Shown here in pieces: positions 53,576 to 63,545 of a stretch of 64,000 nucleotides of DNA (position 1 is its first letter; each line of letters begins with the position of its first letter). This DNA comes from Lindgomyces ingoldianus (taxonomy: Eukaryota > Ascomycota > Dothideomycetes > Pleosporales > Lindgomycetaceae), in NCBI RefSeq assembly GCF_010093535.1, contig NW_022985226.1, forward strand, positions 232,429-296,428, given 5' to 3'. The notes under the pieces are model-generated. The model did not search any database. It saw only the letters and a program-made list of their open reading frames with translations, and was not told the origin of the DNA. The translations under genes and the position numbers were made by a program.

Positions 53576-55934
53576 ATGTCTGGTTCGCTGCCGTCACAGC
53601 CATCGTGCATATCCAGGCCGCGCATACTTATCTACATCTTGAGACGCGACATTCGACTTACCGACAATCCATTGTTCTACCATGCTTCATTGTTGGTGGC
53701 CAAAAAGTCAGGATTTACAAAAAGACCCCACCGAGAAGACTCGATTATATCAAAAAGTGATACCCTAAGCCCTACACATCTTCTCCCTGTATACATATTC
53801 CCTGCGAATCAAATTGAAGTTTCTGGGTTCTTGTGCTCTTCAGAGGATCGATCTCCTTACCCCGAAGCACGAAGTGACGTGGCCGGTATATGGCGCACAG
53901 GGCCTCATCGAGCCAAATTTGTCGCCGAGGGAGTATGGGATCTAAAAGAGAGACTGGAAGGATTGGGATGTAGATCTGGTCTAGAGTTAAGAGTTGGGAT
54001 GGTTGGTGAAGTCATCCAGCATATGCTAGAATGGTATGCCGAAGATGAGCACACTGATGGAGGGAGAAGAGCCGAAGTTGCGGGTATTTGGATGACGAAC
54101 GAGGAGGGTACTGAAGAAAAGAGAGATGAGGTCGAAATTAGGAGTCTCGCTGACCAGAGTGGAGTGGAATTCAAGGTGTGGGATGATGAGAAGTGGTTTA
54201 TCGATGAGTATGTCTTACTTTTAATTGCATGGTAAATCTTACAAACGACAATCCAGCTAATAATTCCTAAGTCGCGATATCCCATTCGATGATATGGATG
54301 ATCTTCCGAACGTCTACACAAACTATCGCAAAAAGCTCGAGCCTTTGGGTTCTCGTCCACGGCGCACGATTCCGACACCAATTGAATTACCTCCGCTTCC
54401 GCTAGAGATACCTCCTCAGTTCCAGCCTTTTGAGATACCGACAAGTCTTTTGAAGCTTAAAAGGTCGCTTCTCTCTCCCTTGGAAAAGGATCCAGGTTTT
54501 GGCCTTCCCGACCCCCCTCAATGGCCGCCCAACGCCAAGTCTGCCTACCCTTTCCAAGGAGGCGAATCTGCCGCTCAGAAGAGACTTTTGCATCTTGTCA
54601 CTAGCGGTGCCATTACCAACTATAAACAGACAAGAAACGGCCTGCTGGGCCTAGACTTCAGCACCAAACTCTCCGCATATCTCGCCCAGGGCATGTTGAC
54701 TGCGCGGCAGGTACACTGGGCAATGGTCGACTTTGAAGAGGGACGAGGCAGTGGAAAGGATACGGAGGGCTACGGCAAGGGTGAGAACCCAGGCACCTAC
54801 AATATGAGGTTCGAACTTCTCTGGAGGGATTATATGAGGTTATGTGTGAAGAAATTTGGGGCAAGAATGTTCCACATTGACGGTATCCGCGATATATCAA
54901 CTATCATGGCGAAAGTTGCGCTATTATCTCATACCTCGTCGGAAGAGAAGACGACCACTACCGATACAAACTCTACCCAAGACGAAGATCCAGTTCCCGA
55001 AGACGCTTCAGAAGACGTCTCAAACTTAACTCTAGTCTCCCAATATCCCAAGACAGCCTCCGCCGAGTCACAAAGTAAGCCGTGCCGAGACAATACAAAT
55101 AAGATTCCGTACCGCGAGGCCCAGAGGAAACGCTGGAAATATCTCGACCGAAGCAGCGGTGTCGACGATGACCCAGCAGAAACCCTTGAGATGTTCACAC
55201 GCTTCCAATCGGGCCGAACCGGTATGGGTCTTATCGACGCCGCGAACCGTGAACTCTTCCTTACAGGCTACACGTCAAATCGCGCCCGACAAAACGTTGC
55301 ATCGTTTCTGACCTCGCATTTGGGAATTGACTGGCGCGTTGGAGCCGAATGGTACGAATTTCTTCTCATCGACTACGACATTGGGAATAATTGGGGTAAC
55401 TGGCAATATGTCGCTGGTGTCGGTAATGATCCTAGAGAAGGCAGGGTGTTCAATCCAGTCAAGCAGTCTTTAGACTATGACCCCCAAGGAGAATATATTC
55501 GCGCGTGGGTACCTGAGCTCAGGGGTGTTAGAATCACGAAGGGCCGTGGTGCTGGAGAGGGATCGGGTGGAGGTGGAACGGAAGTGGATCAGCAGAAGTT
55601 GTTGGGTGTGTATCAAGCGTGGAAATTAAGTCTATGGGAGAAAGAGAATTTGGGCCTGAGGGGGTTGGAATGGGTTGATAAGCCGCTGGTGAAGATTGAT
55701 TTTAAAGTTGGGAGTGCGAGAGATCAAGGGGTTCGTAGGCCGGGTAGAGGAGGGGGTCGGAATATGGGCCAGGATGGCGAGGGATGGGGGAGAGGGGCTG
55801 GTCGTGGCAGGGCTCAAGATGGTGACAGTAAAGGGAGGGGACGAGGGAATTTGAGGGGGAATTTGCGGGACAAGTGGAGAGGCAAGGGAAAAGTGAGAGA
55901 TTTCAACAGACAGGGAAATGAAGATAGGATCTAG
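53576..55934 (+). CDS. Cryptochrome/photolyase, DASH type, with RGG tail
   Basis: Exons 53576-54207 and 54272-55934 give 764 residues; the 64-base intron restores WFIDDRDIPFDDMDDLP. The N-terminal photolyase domain starts RILIYILRRDIRLTDNPLFYHA. The FAD domain contains GGESAAQKRLLHLV, TKLSAYLAQGMLTARQVHWAM, NMRFELLWRDYMRLC, TGMGLIDAANRELFLTGYTSNRARQNVASFL, and WRVGAEWYEFLLIDYDIGNNWGNWQYVAGVGNDPR, all typical of cry-DASH. An acidic insert of about 80 residues lies before KRWKYLDR. The C-terminus adds about 80 residues of RGG/RG repeats (PGRGGGRN, GRGAGRGRA, GRGRGNLRG), usually an RNA-binding feature. The role may be single-strand DNA photorepair and light signalling. An alternative ATG at 53333 would give 845 residues with a basic, Cys-containing N-terminus. 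Confidence 0.93.
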
Positions 55935-56551
55935 AGGAGGAGAAGTCCAGCATCCAATACGCCTAAGGTTTATTCAGCTAGCATTATAGTTAGCCTTTGT
56001 AGTACGCAGTAGCGAATGAGAGTGCGTTGAAGTCTGGGACCTGGGATCTGTGAAAAAGCCGAGTTCGGGGATCGGGGATTGGAGATTGATCGGTGATGCT
56101 CCGGGATCCGGTCCGTTGCTGTCAACCTTGGAGTCTCCACGCCATCTATTTGAGCCTCAAGGCATCGTCGATTCTGGAAAGACAAAAGCCCTTCACAATG
56201 AACCCCTTCCTCGCTTCATCCTCTCACCCAGTTTCTTCATTCTACCCGCACTCGCCATCCTCGGCACTGCTCAAGACACTGACCCAAACCCCCAACCCCG
56301 ATCATCAACCCTCAACAATGTAAACCGATCTGTCTCAAATAACCTTCTTTCCACTTCGATTACCACGAAGATCTTTTTCCTCGTTTGTAATGTGCAGGAA
56401 CCAGAGCGAGCGTACACGTAAATCATCTTCCTCATCTTCATCCGACCATTCGCATTCGTATTCACATTCACATTCATCCCCCAACTCTGTTCGCAATATT
56501 TGACCGGCTGAGAATACCGCCTGCATCCAACGCCCAGCGAAAAATTGGAAT
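55935..56551. other. Intergenic region between the cry-DASH and J-like genes
   Basis: 617 bases; no supported gene. The repeats GATCGGGGATTGGAGATTGATC-like near 56070 and TTC/CATTC words near 56440-56480 are minor. Confidence 0.5.
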
Positions 56552-57262
56552 ATGCAGCACAACACAGGAAGTGGGACTGGGGGTGGGAGAACTAGCATAG
56601 TCGGCATGCCATCAGGCGTATACCTCTCCGCAGCATCCAGCTTTCTCAACTCCCACTCAAACCCCCCATCCACCTCCATCTCTTTAAATCCCCCCCTTTC
56701 CCACTCCTCCCCATCCAACCCCGACTCCAACGCCAACCCCCCAGAACCCCCAGCCACAACTCCCCTCCCAGGCTTCATCGACCACTACGCCGTCCTAAGC
56801 CTGGACATCCGGGCTACGCCCGAAGAAATTAAATCTGCATACCGCGCACTCCGTGCAACCTATTTCCAGAGTTCTGCGACTAAGTATCGAGCGCTGCAGG
56901 CTGCATTTGATGTGCTAGCCGATGCGGACGCCCGGAGGGCGTATGATGGGTTGTGGAAGCAAGTTATGGGGTTGCCGGATTTGGGAAGTGGGAGTGAACG
57001 AGGTTTTGGTGATGGCGAGATCGGGGTGCAGATGAGGGGTTTGGATTTGGGTGATGGGGATGAGGATGCTGCTGAAACTGACGCAAAAATGGAGGCTGAG
57101 AGGAAAGAGCAAGTCAAGGCGTATAAGCCGCTGATCGGCACACGGCCTTACCATAGCTATATCCCTATTTTGGAAGTGTATGAGGGTAGCAACAGGCATC
57201 CGGTTTTGTCATGCTGGAGACCGAGTTATGTGCTGTATAGGGCTAGGAACTCAAAACCTTGA
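56552..57262 (+). CDS. J-like domain protein lacking the HPD motif
   Basis: Single exon, 236 residues. Residues 1-70 are S/P/N-rich and disordered. The J-domain-like segment is about 74-135: FIDHYAVLSLDIRATPEEIKSAYRALRATYF, then KYRALQAAFDVLADADARRAYDG. These are helices II and III of a DnaJ J domain. The His-Pro-Asp tripeptide that should follow helix II and activates Hsp70 ATPase is replaced by sequence around YFQSSA. The C-terminal part is acidic/charged (DLGDGDEDAAETDAKMEAERKEQ). No zinc finger, G/F region or membrane segment. It is therefore probably not a classical Hsp70 co-chaperone but a J-like scaffold. The coding strand is C-rich early and G-rich late, as in the ligase gene. Confidence 0.8.
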   Translation: MQHNTGSGTGGGRTSIVGMPSGVYLSAASSFLNSHSNPPSTSISLNPPLSHSSPSNPDSNANPPEPPATTPLPGFIDHYAVLSLDIRATPEEIKSAYRALRATYFQSSATKYRALQAAFDVLADADARRAYDGLWKQVMGLPDLGSGSERGFGDGEIGVQMRGLDLGDGDEDAAETDAKMEAERKEQVKAYKPLIGTRPYHSYIPILEVYEGSNRHPVLSCWRPSYVLYRARNSKP

Positions 57263-57533
57263 TGGATTGAAGTGTGGAGGCCTCTGGAAGGACTCTGCAT
57301 TTTTTATCCACGATTGGGACCGCAGCATGAGGGAGAAGGAGTGTCTGCCTGGCGCAGACAAGAACCACGACTTAAGGGTCGGCGTTTCGGCGTCCAGGTA
57401 TTGAAATGGTGTTTTGGTTTGGGTGATGTAGTACTTCTTCCATCTATTTCGCATATTGATGGCCCATCATCTCTTTCTTCTTATACGTGAAGAACGCCAA
57501 GATACGTCTAACAATCCCATTCATATATCTGCA

Positions 57534-58711
57534 CTATATATTCACTTCCTCAACAAACTCCCAAAGCGCCTCCAACCCAATCCCCCTCCGAATCCCCGTT
57601 TCTTCATCCCAACTCGAATGCAACCCCACCAACTCCCCCGCCTTCCCTCTCCCTTCCCCCCCTTTCCCCTCTCTAAGCACAAGCCCCGCCCCCGAATGCC
57701 CCCAATAAGTCCAACAATCATGCATCAGCGCGCCGATTTCTGCATTATCCTGCCTGTCTTGACCTTTTGCGTACCCGCGAAACTTCCCTTCGCTGATATG
57801 CAGGACGTCGTAGCCAGTTGCTTTGCCTGGCTGGTGGGCCTCCAGGTCTTCGGAGCCGGGGTGGCCGGTGCAGAGTAGGGGTGTCCTTAGGGGGGGAGGC
57901 GAGGGCGAGAGGGTGGTGTACGGGAAGGGGAAAGAATATGTGGGGTTGAGGTTTTCATCTGCCCGTTTTTGAATAGTACCCTGTGCAGCGACGATTTGCA
58001 AGAGCGCTAAATCCCGCTTCTGATCCCATTTCAAACATTTCGCTTGCACGACCTGACCTGAGGCGAACAGTAGCCACCATGCTTTATCGAGGTTGAGTTC
58101 GAAGGGTGTTTCGGCAATGCAGTGCGAACATGTTAGGATTAGTCCCTGTGCGGAAATGCACACGGCTGTACCCTATATCTCCCCTCCCATCAGCGTTGAC
58201 CTTCTGTGTATTTTATGTCGTCGAGAGAAAAAGACAAATTAAAGGGCAGATAGAGAGGATATGCTGCTCATTAGAGGGCACTCACAGCCTCCTCCTGCGC
58301 AAACACCAACGTTGCATCCACAGCCCTTTTCAACCCTTCATACCTATCCTTGCTCGGATCACAAAACTCATGGAGTTGGTGAGCTTGTGAAGTCGGGCTT
58401 TTCAAACGTTGTTGCTTATACTTCAGAAGCTTGATACCCTCTTTACTAAGACCGGGGAGCTGGGATGGAAGATCGTCTGGTAACACGGCGATCGATGAAG
58501 AGGTTCCTTGGTTAATTTCACGCCCTGGAGCTACTATAGACACAGGATGAGGTGGAGGCGGAGGCGAAGATGGTATCAGGATTGGCTGAGCGGAGGATCC
58601 CAGCTGTGTTGTTGCATTTTGTTGTTTCCGAGCTGATCTTCGGAGTGGGAGAATGGGTCTCTTGTCTTTGAGTCCAGATATTTCTTGTCTCACTTTTCTC
58701 TTGGACGCCAT
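57534..58711 (-). CDS. Trypsin-like serine protease with basic disordered N-terminus
   Basis: Exons 58711-58286 and 58172-57534 give 354 residues; the 113-base phase-0 intron falls just before the protease domain (QEEA-GTAVCISAQG). Residues 1-60 are Lys/Arg-rich (SKRKVRQEISGLKDKRPILPLRRSARK), a likely nuclear signal or DNA-binding patch. About 60-140 is Ser/Pro-rich. The trypsin-2 fold follows: GTAVCISAQGLILTCSHCI with the catalytic His, KWDQKRDLALLQI with the Asp, and YWGHSGAGLVL with the Ser, where the usual GNSGG/GDSGG is GHSGA. No signal peptide, so an intracellular protease. The N-terminal basic region argues for nuclear location (inference). Substrates unknown. It converges with the J-like gene. 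Confidence 0.85.
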
Positions 58712-59343
58712 GCTGAGTGAGAAGAGAGAAGTAAGGATGTGTGCAATGCCAGAAGGAATATATGGGGCGCGGCAAGGCAGCCATCGGGGGGAGCACGTGA
58801 TGCCTCAGCCACAGCTGGATTTCCCCTTTTGAGGGAATACTCAGAGAAATGGAGCTCCCCAATAAAGGCCTTAGAATGCAAGAAAAATAAACTGTGACGC
58901 AGTACCACCATCTCACACACGAATTGTTAGCCATGTGTGCGCTTCCAATTGGGCTGCCGAATACGGCAAATAGAAACGACAAAAGAGGAAGACGGTCATG
59001 AGACACTTTCATCGTACTAGTACTACTTTACTAATCAGTATCTTGATACAAAAAATGGTCCTACTTTTCTGCTGCTCTCCGTGCAAATTTCCATGAAAAG
59101 CTCTCGGAGAAAGAATGAAATGTGGATGGTATACAATGCCATCAGATGCCCGTCATCACGTATCTTTAACGCCACCCAAAGTCGATGCGGTTTGCTGTCG
59201 ACGAGAACCCAACCATATAGATGTCCCTAAAACGCCCGCCTGGAAAATGTTATATCCTGACGCCTGATGATGCTAAATTCGCACACACGCACGCCCATCA
59301 ACCTGCACCCTCAAGATGCAGCCGAGTAGAGTGAAAAGCTCAC
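58712..59343. other. Intergenic region between the protease and Sgf11 genes
   Basis: 632 bases; contains the protease promoter with a CACGTGATG motif near 58794, and the 3' flank of Sgf11. No coding signal. Confidence 0.5.
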
Positions 59344-60668
59344 TCATTTTGCGTCACTCCTCGATTCTTGACTTCCGTTTTGAACAGATGTACTCTCGCC
59401 CTTGCCGAGAGATAGCTTGATCTTCTTCTTCATTGGAGCCCCGTCCGCATCGCCGTCATCGCGATCTCGCTTCCCCTCAGACCTCTCTGTGCTCTCGCTT
59501 GCTTTCCTGTCCGAGTCTTTGCTCGCGTGCTCCTTATTTTGACTGTTAGCCTTTATTTTGACCTTGAGCGTGCCTCCTCCCTCTTTAGCCAACCTGTCGG
59601 CTTTCTTGACGTAGGAACTCTTCTTTTTCTTCCTCTTTTCTGGCGTCTCGTTTTCGCCTTCATCATCGTCATCCCCCAGCCTCTTCACGGGGCTAACACC
59701 TTTACCTTTGGATTTGATAATAGGGTCGCTCTGGGATCCCGGAGCCGGGGTTCCCATTCGACTCCCCAGTGGGGTGTTGCCCATACCGGTTCCAGAGCCG
59801 TTGCCGTTTTGTCCCGCCAACTTCGCCATAGCATTACGAGAGCTCTGTCTACCACTAATGCCCAAGCACTTCTCCAGATGTTGTGCGAACCGTGTGATGA
59901 GTAGACTCCGCTTGCAGTTCGGACACGTGTGCCACGGGATGTATGACGCCGGTTTCCCGCCAGTATTAAGCTTTATTTCCTTGCCCTGGGTTGAGCCTTC
60001 TCCTCCTGCCATGTCGGTGTCCTGCGAGCCAGGCGTGCCCACACTCTCCTTCTCCGCGTTCTTCTGCTGCTGTTTGATAAGCTCACGCTCCTTCTTGCTC
60101 TTGGCCATGTCCGTCGGGAACGGGTTGCCGTAGACATCATGGCCCTGCCGCTGCACCCACGGATACAGCATGCAGTATTCTTTGGTCAGATCTGGGTTCT
60201 GCATGCCCTTCCCCATGATCGGGTGCATCAACCGCGGCAGCTTACAGTGCGGACATGTAATTTCCGGTGTCGTCTTCAGAGGGTTGCCTTTGAGGTGAAC
60301 GCGGCCATTCTCGTACTTTGCGGCGGCAGTTTCGGCGGTCGGTTGGGCGGGCTGGCTGCTGGAGCCCTTGGCCTGGGGCTGGGGTTCGAGGGTTGAGAGG
60401 GCGACGTTTTCGGCTTGGGTGGCCGCTGATTGCATACGGACGAGTTTTTCGGAGCGGTGACATGATAGGACGGTGCTATGTATTATATTGTAGAGAGTGT
60501 CTTCGACGATATCTTTGGTCTGGACGTTACAGGTCAAGTTAGCAATTGCTTTTCGCAAGCTCGTGGAGCTGCGCGAGGGCGTACCAGGCCTGCCAGGGCA
60601 TCTGGCGACAGCGTGACGGCGGCCCGCGCACCATCGGGCTGCTCGCCGGCTGCTTTGTCCTCAGACAT
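59344..60668 (-). CDS. sgf11: SAGA complex subunit Sgf11 (deubiquitinase module)
   Basis: Exons 60668-60585 and 60519-59344 give 419 residues; the 65-base phase-0 intron has a TGCTAACTTGAC branch region. The short first exon starts MSEDKAAGEQ. The second opens with TKDIVEDTLYNIIHSTVLSCHRSEKLVR, the Sgf11 N-terminal helix that packs on the Sus1/Sgf73 surface. The hallmark zinc finger CPNCKRSLLITRFAQHLEKCLGISGRQSSR comes at about 210-240: C-x2-C-x11-H-x3-C and a basic tail that touches the H2A-H2B acidic patch. A second CxxC (ITCPHCKLPRLMHPIMG) lies upstream. The C-terminal 180 residues are disordered, with Lys/Ser/Asp-rich stretches and basic runs. Known role: helps Ubp8 deubiquitinate histone H2B. 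Confidence 0.9.
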
Positions 60669-60959
60669 GCTGCTGAGTGGCCGTCGTCGGTGGTCCAGAA
60701 ATATGTGTAGAGTGCACGGCTGGACCAAGGGTCTGAGGATGTGAGACGAAGTTGATAAAAGCGGTTAGCCGGGTGTTCGGAGATAAAGTTAGGAGGCCGA
60801 CGCAATTAGCGTGCCGCCACCGAAGCCTCGCTTGTGTCCAGGACTGCTATTTTCACTATCACTTTTCACAAAATACTTCTTCAAGTTCACTTGAAACCGT
60901 TAAATTTGTTTGCATTGACCTTTGCACCTACAAATCTATCCCACTTTATGCCATTCACT

Positions 60960-63545
60960 TCACGCAACCTCCCAGGTCCCCAGTCTCCCCAAACTAGCTC
61001 CAGCTTCCCGGACAATGCACACGTGATCCTCCTTCTTGAAGGCCCTTCTTGCATGCGCTGTGTCTTTCAACCCGAAGACCCTCTGGAGGACAAGGTTCGC
61101 AATTGCAGTCGGTTTCCCTTCTGCTAGATTGTAGTTTCCACTCGTGACAAACCCGATCAAGTCTGGTTCATCAGGTACAACAGGGTATTGATCATCTCCT
61201 GCTTTGGGAGGTCCACCATGCGGCTGCTTTGGTTCTAAGAGACTTGCAGCGAGTGCTCTGTTGCGGATATGTCTGGGCACGTCTTTGGAATTCATGTTTT
61301 GCCGTTTCTCCGAGTCCTGTGCTGGGGGCGACGAATGCTTTGAAGTGGATATCAGCGAGAGCCATTTCTTCCGAAGCTCTGGATCGTTGGATGGAAGGCG
61401 ATATACTCGGGCACAATTGGTCGGCACACCACGCTGTATCATGGTAATTTTGGCCGCGAATACGTAGGGTGATGCAAGGTAATTGTCAACGGGAGAGTGG
61501 CCTAATATCAAGGTAGTGGCCGCTTCCGAAGAGAGTTGCAGAAATGGAGATGTAGCTGTTGTAACGGCTGTCGTATCTCCACTAGTCTCTCCGCCTTGAT
61601 TTAGCTTGGGAAGCAGCATCTCCCACTGGCAAGCCCACGGACTCCCCACCTCGCCCTTCTTACCCTTCCCCAAGTTGATAGTCGTCCATTCGATTCTCTT
61701 TCCCTTTGGCTTTCTCCTCCATTGGTTTTCTCGCTCAACACGTTCTTGAAGTTCCCAGCCCCATCCAGCATCTGTGCCTGGGCAATCAAAAGGAAAGTAT
61801 GGTACCGATCGCTCAAAGTTGACCTGGCGCCGCTCCAGTAGTCCACCGAATCTTAAGTTCCCTCCAGTAGATACCGGATAGAACATGAGGCTTCGCCAAA
61901 CCGGAGCTACGCATTTCCAAGGTAATAGAACTGTCCAGGCATTGGTAGAGGTCGAGACATATGCCAGCATTGGTATCTGAGGATCTGAAGAACGCGGGTC
62001 TGGATACTCGCCAGGAGGAGCAGTCGACTTCCGGCGATTGATGGATTTTTGGGATGGAAGAGATCGTCCTGCAGCAAGTCTAGCGTCACGGCTGAAGATT
62101 AGGGAATCCGTGTTAGACTTGTCAATGGGCCAGTATGCAAGCGTCTCCATGAGCTGCGATTGAAGGGCATCATCTGGTCGCATCTTAGCCGTCCTCGGTG
62201 GATAGCGAAGTCGAGGGTCAACGATAGAGAAGTTGAGTAGAGCGTTCGCGGGCATGACTCTAGGATCGGTTATCGAGGCAAGAGTTGGCCATATCGACTG
62301 GGGAGCGTCTTCCGAGAAATCGCCGCGCGTTGGGTAAGGATGCAAAACAGAACAAAGTGCCTCAGTTGCTGCAGGCCCTATTACTTCAAGAGAGCCAATC
62401 TCGAAACGAAGGTCCTCCACAGCTACTGTTGGCTTCTGTACCTTTGAGGCCCTGACAACCTCATTCCAGAGCTGGAGGAATGCACTGGGATGGACTCGGA
62501 CAAACGCTTTTCTCTTCTCCTTACTCACGCTTTCTCGAGCACTCCACATCACAGTAACGTGGGCGATCTTCCGTGGTATGTTCCCCTCTCTTTCATGAAT
62601 CCACCCTTCCCACGCTCTGAGACCAGCTCTCCATTTTTTGGCTTTTCCTCTCTCCTCCCAAACCTCATCCGAATCCCCTTTTGCAAAGTGCAGAGCTTTG
62701 AGGAGACCTTCAATGCTGCGTTCCGTACCATGCAGGCCAATTGTAGAAATGTAGCTCATGTCCCAAGCTACGGCTCCTCTTAAAGTGGCAGCCCGATGCG
62801 TGAGGCGGTATGATTTCATTGCGGGCGACAATGGAATAGCGAACCGCCAGAGCGGTTCATTAGGTGAAGTAAGATGAGCGCGTTTCGTGTGGAACAGGTG
62901 AGTAGGAAGCCAAGTCTTGTGCACCTGGCGTTTGCGAAATTTGGCAGGGGGTTTATTGGGTGCTGCGAGGGCTACCTGCTTCTTCCGCTTTACATTCGGC
63001 GCTGCCGATTCCTTTTTGGGGTCTGATAGGGATATATCATTCATCTGGAGGCCCTGTTCCGTTCCATGATCCGAAGTAACCGTGACCTCAACATCATCCT
63101 TCGCCCTTCTTTCCCTTGCCTTTTTCTTCTTCTGTATAATTTCCTTCCTTAGCCATTGCTTAGCCCCCTTCCCGATCCCACTACCACTCTTACTCTTCAC
63201 TACCGTAACATTATCCTCCATCGCCTCCCTCTTTGTCCTCGCTCTAATCCGCTTCGGCACCCGGTGTGGGTTGTGCGCAGCCGTCCTCCTCCTCATATCC
63301 CTCGGTACATCCTGAAATGCTCTCCTCATCAGCCCCTTCTTCGCGCACTTCATCGCACTCTCCAACGCCTTTATCTCATTCTCGTGGGCGCGTATGAAAC
63401 GCGAGACATTGACTTCACCATTCGGGTAGGCACTGGAGGTTGGACTCGCGGAGATGTTGTGCGCTGCTCGGCCAGTGAACCGGGGGCGCTTGGGTCCGAA
63501 GACATTGTTCGATGGCTGCTTCCGCTTCTTTGGGTTATCCGTCAT
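60960..63545 (-). CDS. pop1: RNase P/MRP protein subunit Pop1
   Basis: Single exon, 861 residues. The basic N-terminus has PKKRKQPSNNVFGPKRPRFTGRA. Then come the Pop1 N-terminal region RRTAAHNPHRVPKRIRARTKREAM with its RNA-binding basic patches, and HKTWLPTHLFHTKRAHL, a Pop1 hallmark. The middle POPLD domain includes LLPWKCVAPVWRSLMFYPVSTGGNLRFGGL and YFPFDCPGTDAGWGWE. The C-terminus has GFVTSGNYNLAEGKPTAIANLVLQ and ends EAGASLGRLGTWEVA. It is a nuclear/nucleolar scaffold of the ribonucleoprotein enzymes that process tRNA 5' ends and pre-rRNA. It lies 291 bases behind the divergent-free Sgf11 start and is read in the same direction as Sgf11. Confidence 0.95.
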   Translation of the reverse strand: MTDNPKKRKQPSNNVFGPKRPRFTGRAAHNISASPTSSAYPNGEVNVSRFIRAHENEIKALESAMKCAKKGLMRRAFQDVPRDMRRRTAAHNPHRVPKRIRARTKREAMEDNVTVVKSKSGSGIGKGAKQWLRKEIIQKKKKARERRAKDDVEVTVTSDHGTEQGLQMNDISLSDPKKESAAPNVKRKKQVALAAPNKPPAKFRKRQVHKTWLPTHLFHTKRAHLTSPNEPLWRFAIPLSPAMKSYRLTHRAATLRGAVAWDMSYISTIGLHGTERSIEGLLKALHFAKGDSDEVWEERGKAKKWRAGLRAWEGWIHEREGNIPRKIAHVTVMWSARESVSKEKRKAFVRVHPSAFLQLWNEVVRASKVQKPTVAVEDLRFEIGSLEVIGPAATEALCSVLHPYPTRGDFSEDAPQSIWPTLASITDPRVMPANALLNFSIVDPRLRYPPRTAKMRPDDALQSQLMETLAYWPIDKSNTDSLIFSRDARLAAGRSLPSQKSINRRKSTAPPGEYPDPRSSDPQIPMLAYVSTSTNAWTVLLPWKCVAPVWRSLMFYPVSTGGNLRFGGLLERRQVNFERSVPYFPFDCPGTDAGWGWELQERVERENQWRRKPKGKRIEWTTINLGKGKKGEVGSPWACQWEMLLPKLNQGGETSGDTTAVTTATSPFLQLSSEAATTLILGHSPVDNYLASPYVFAAKITMIQRGVPTNCARVYRLPSNDPELRKKWLSLISTSKHSSPPAQDSEKRQNMNSKDVPRHIRNRALAASLLEPKQPHGGPPKAGDDQYPVVPDEPDLIGFVTSGNYNLAEGKPTAIANLVLQRVFGLKDTAHARRAFKKEDHVCIVREAGASLGRLGTWEVA

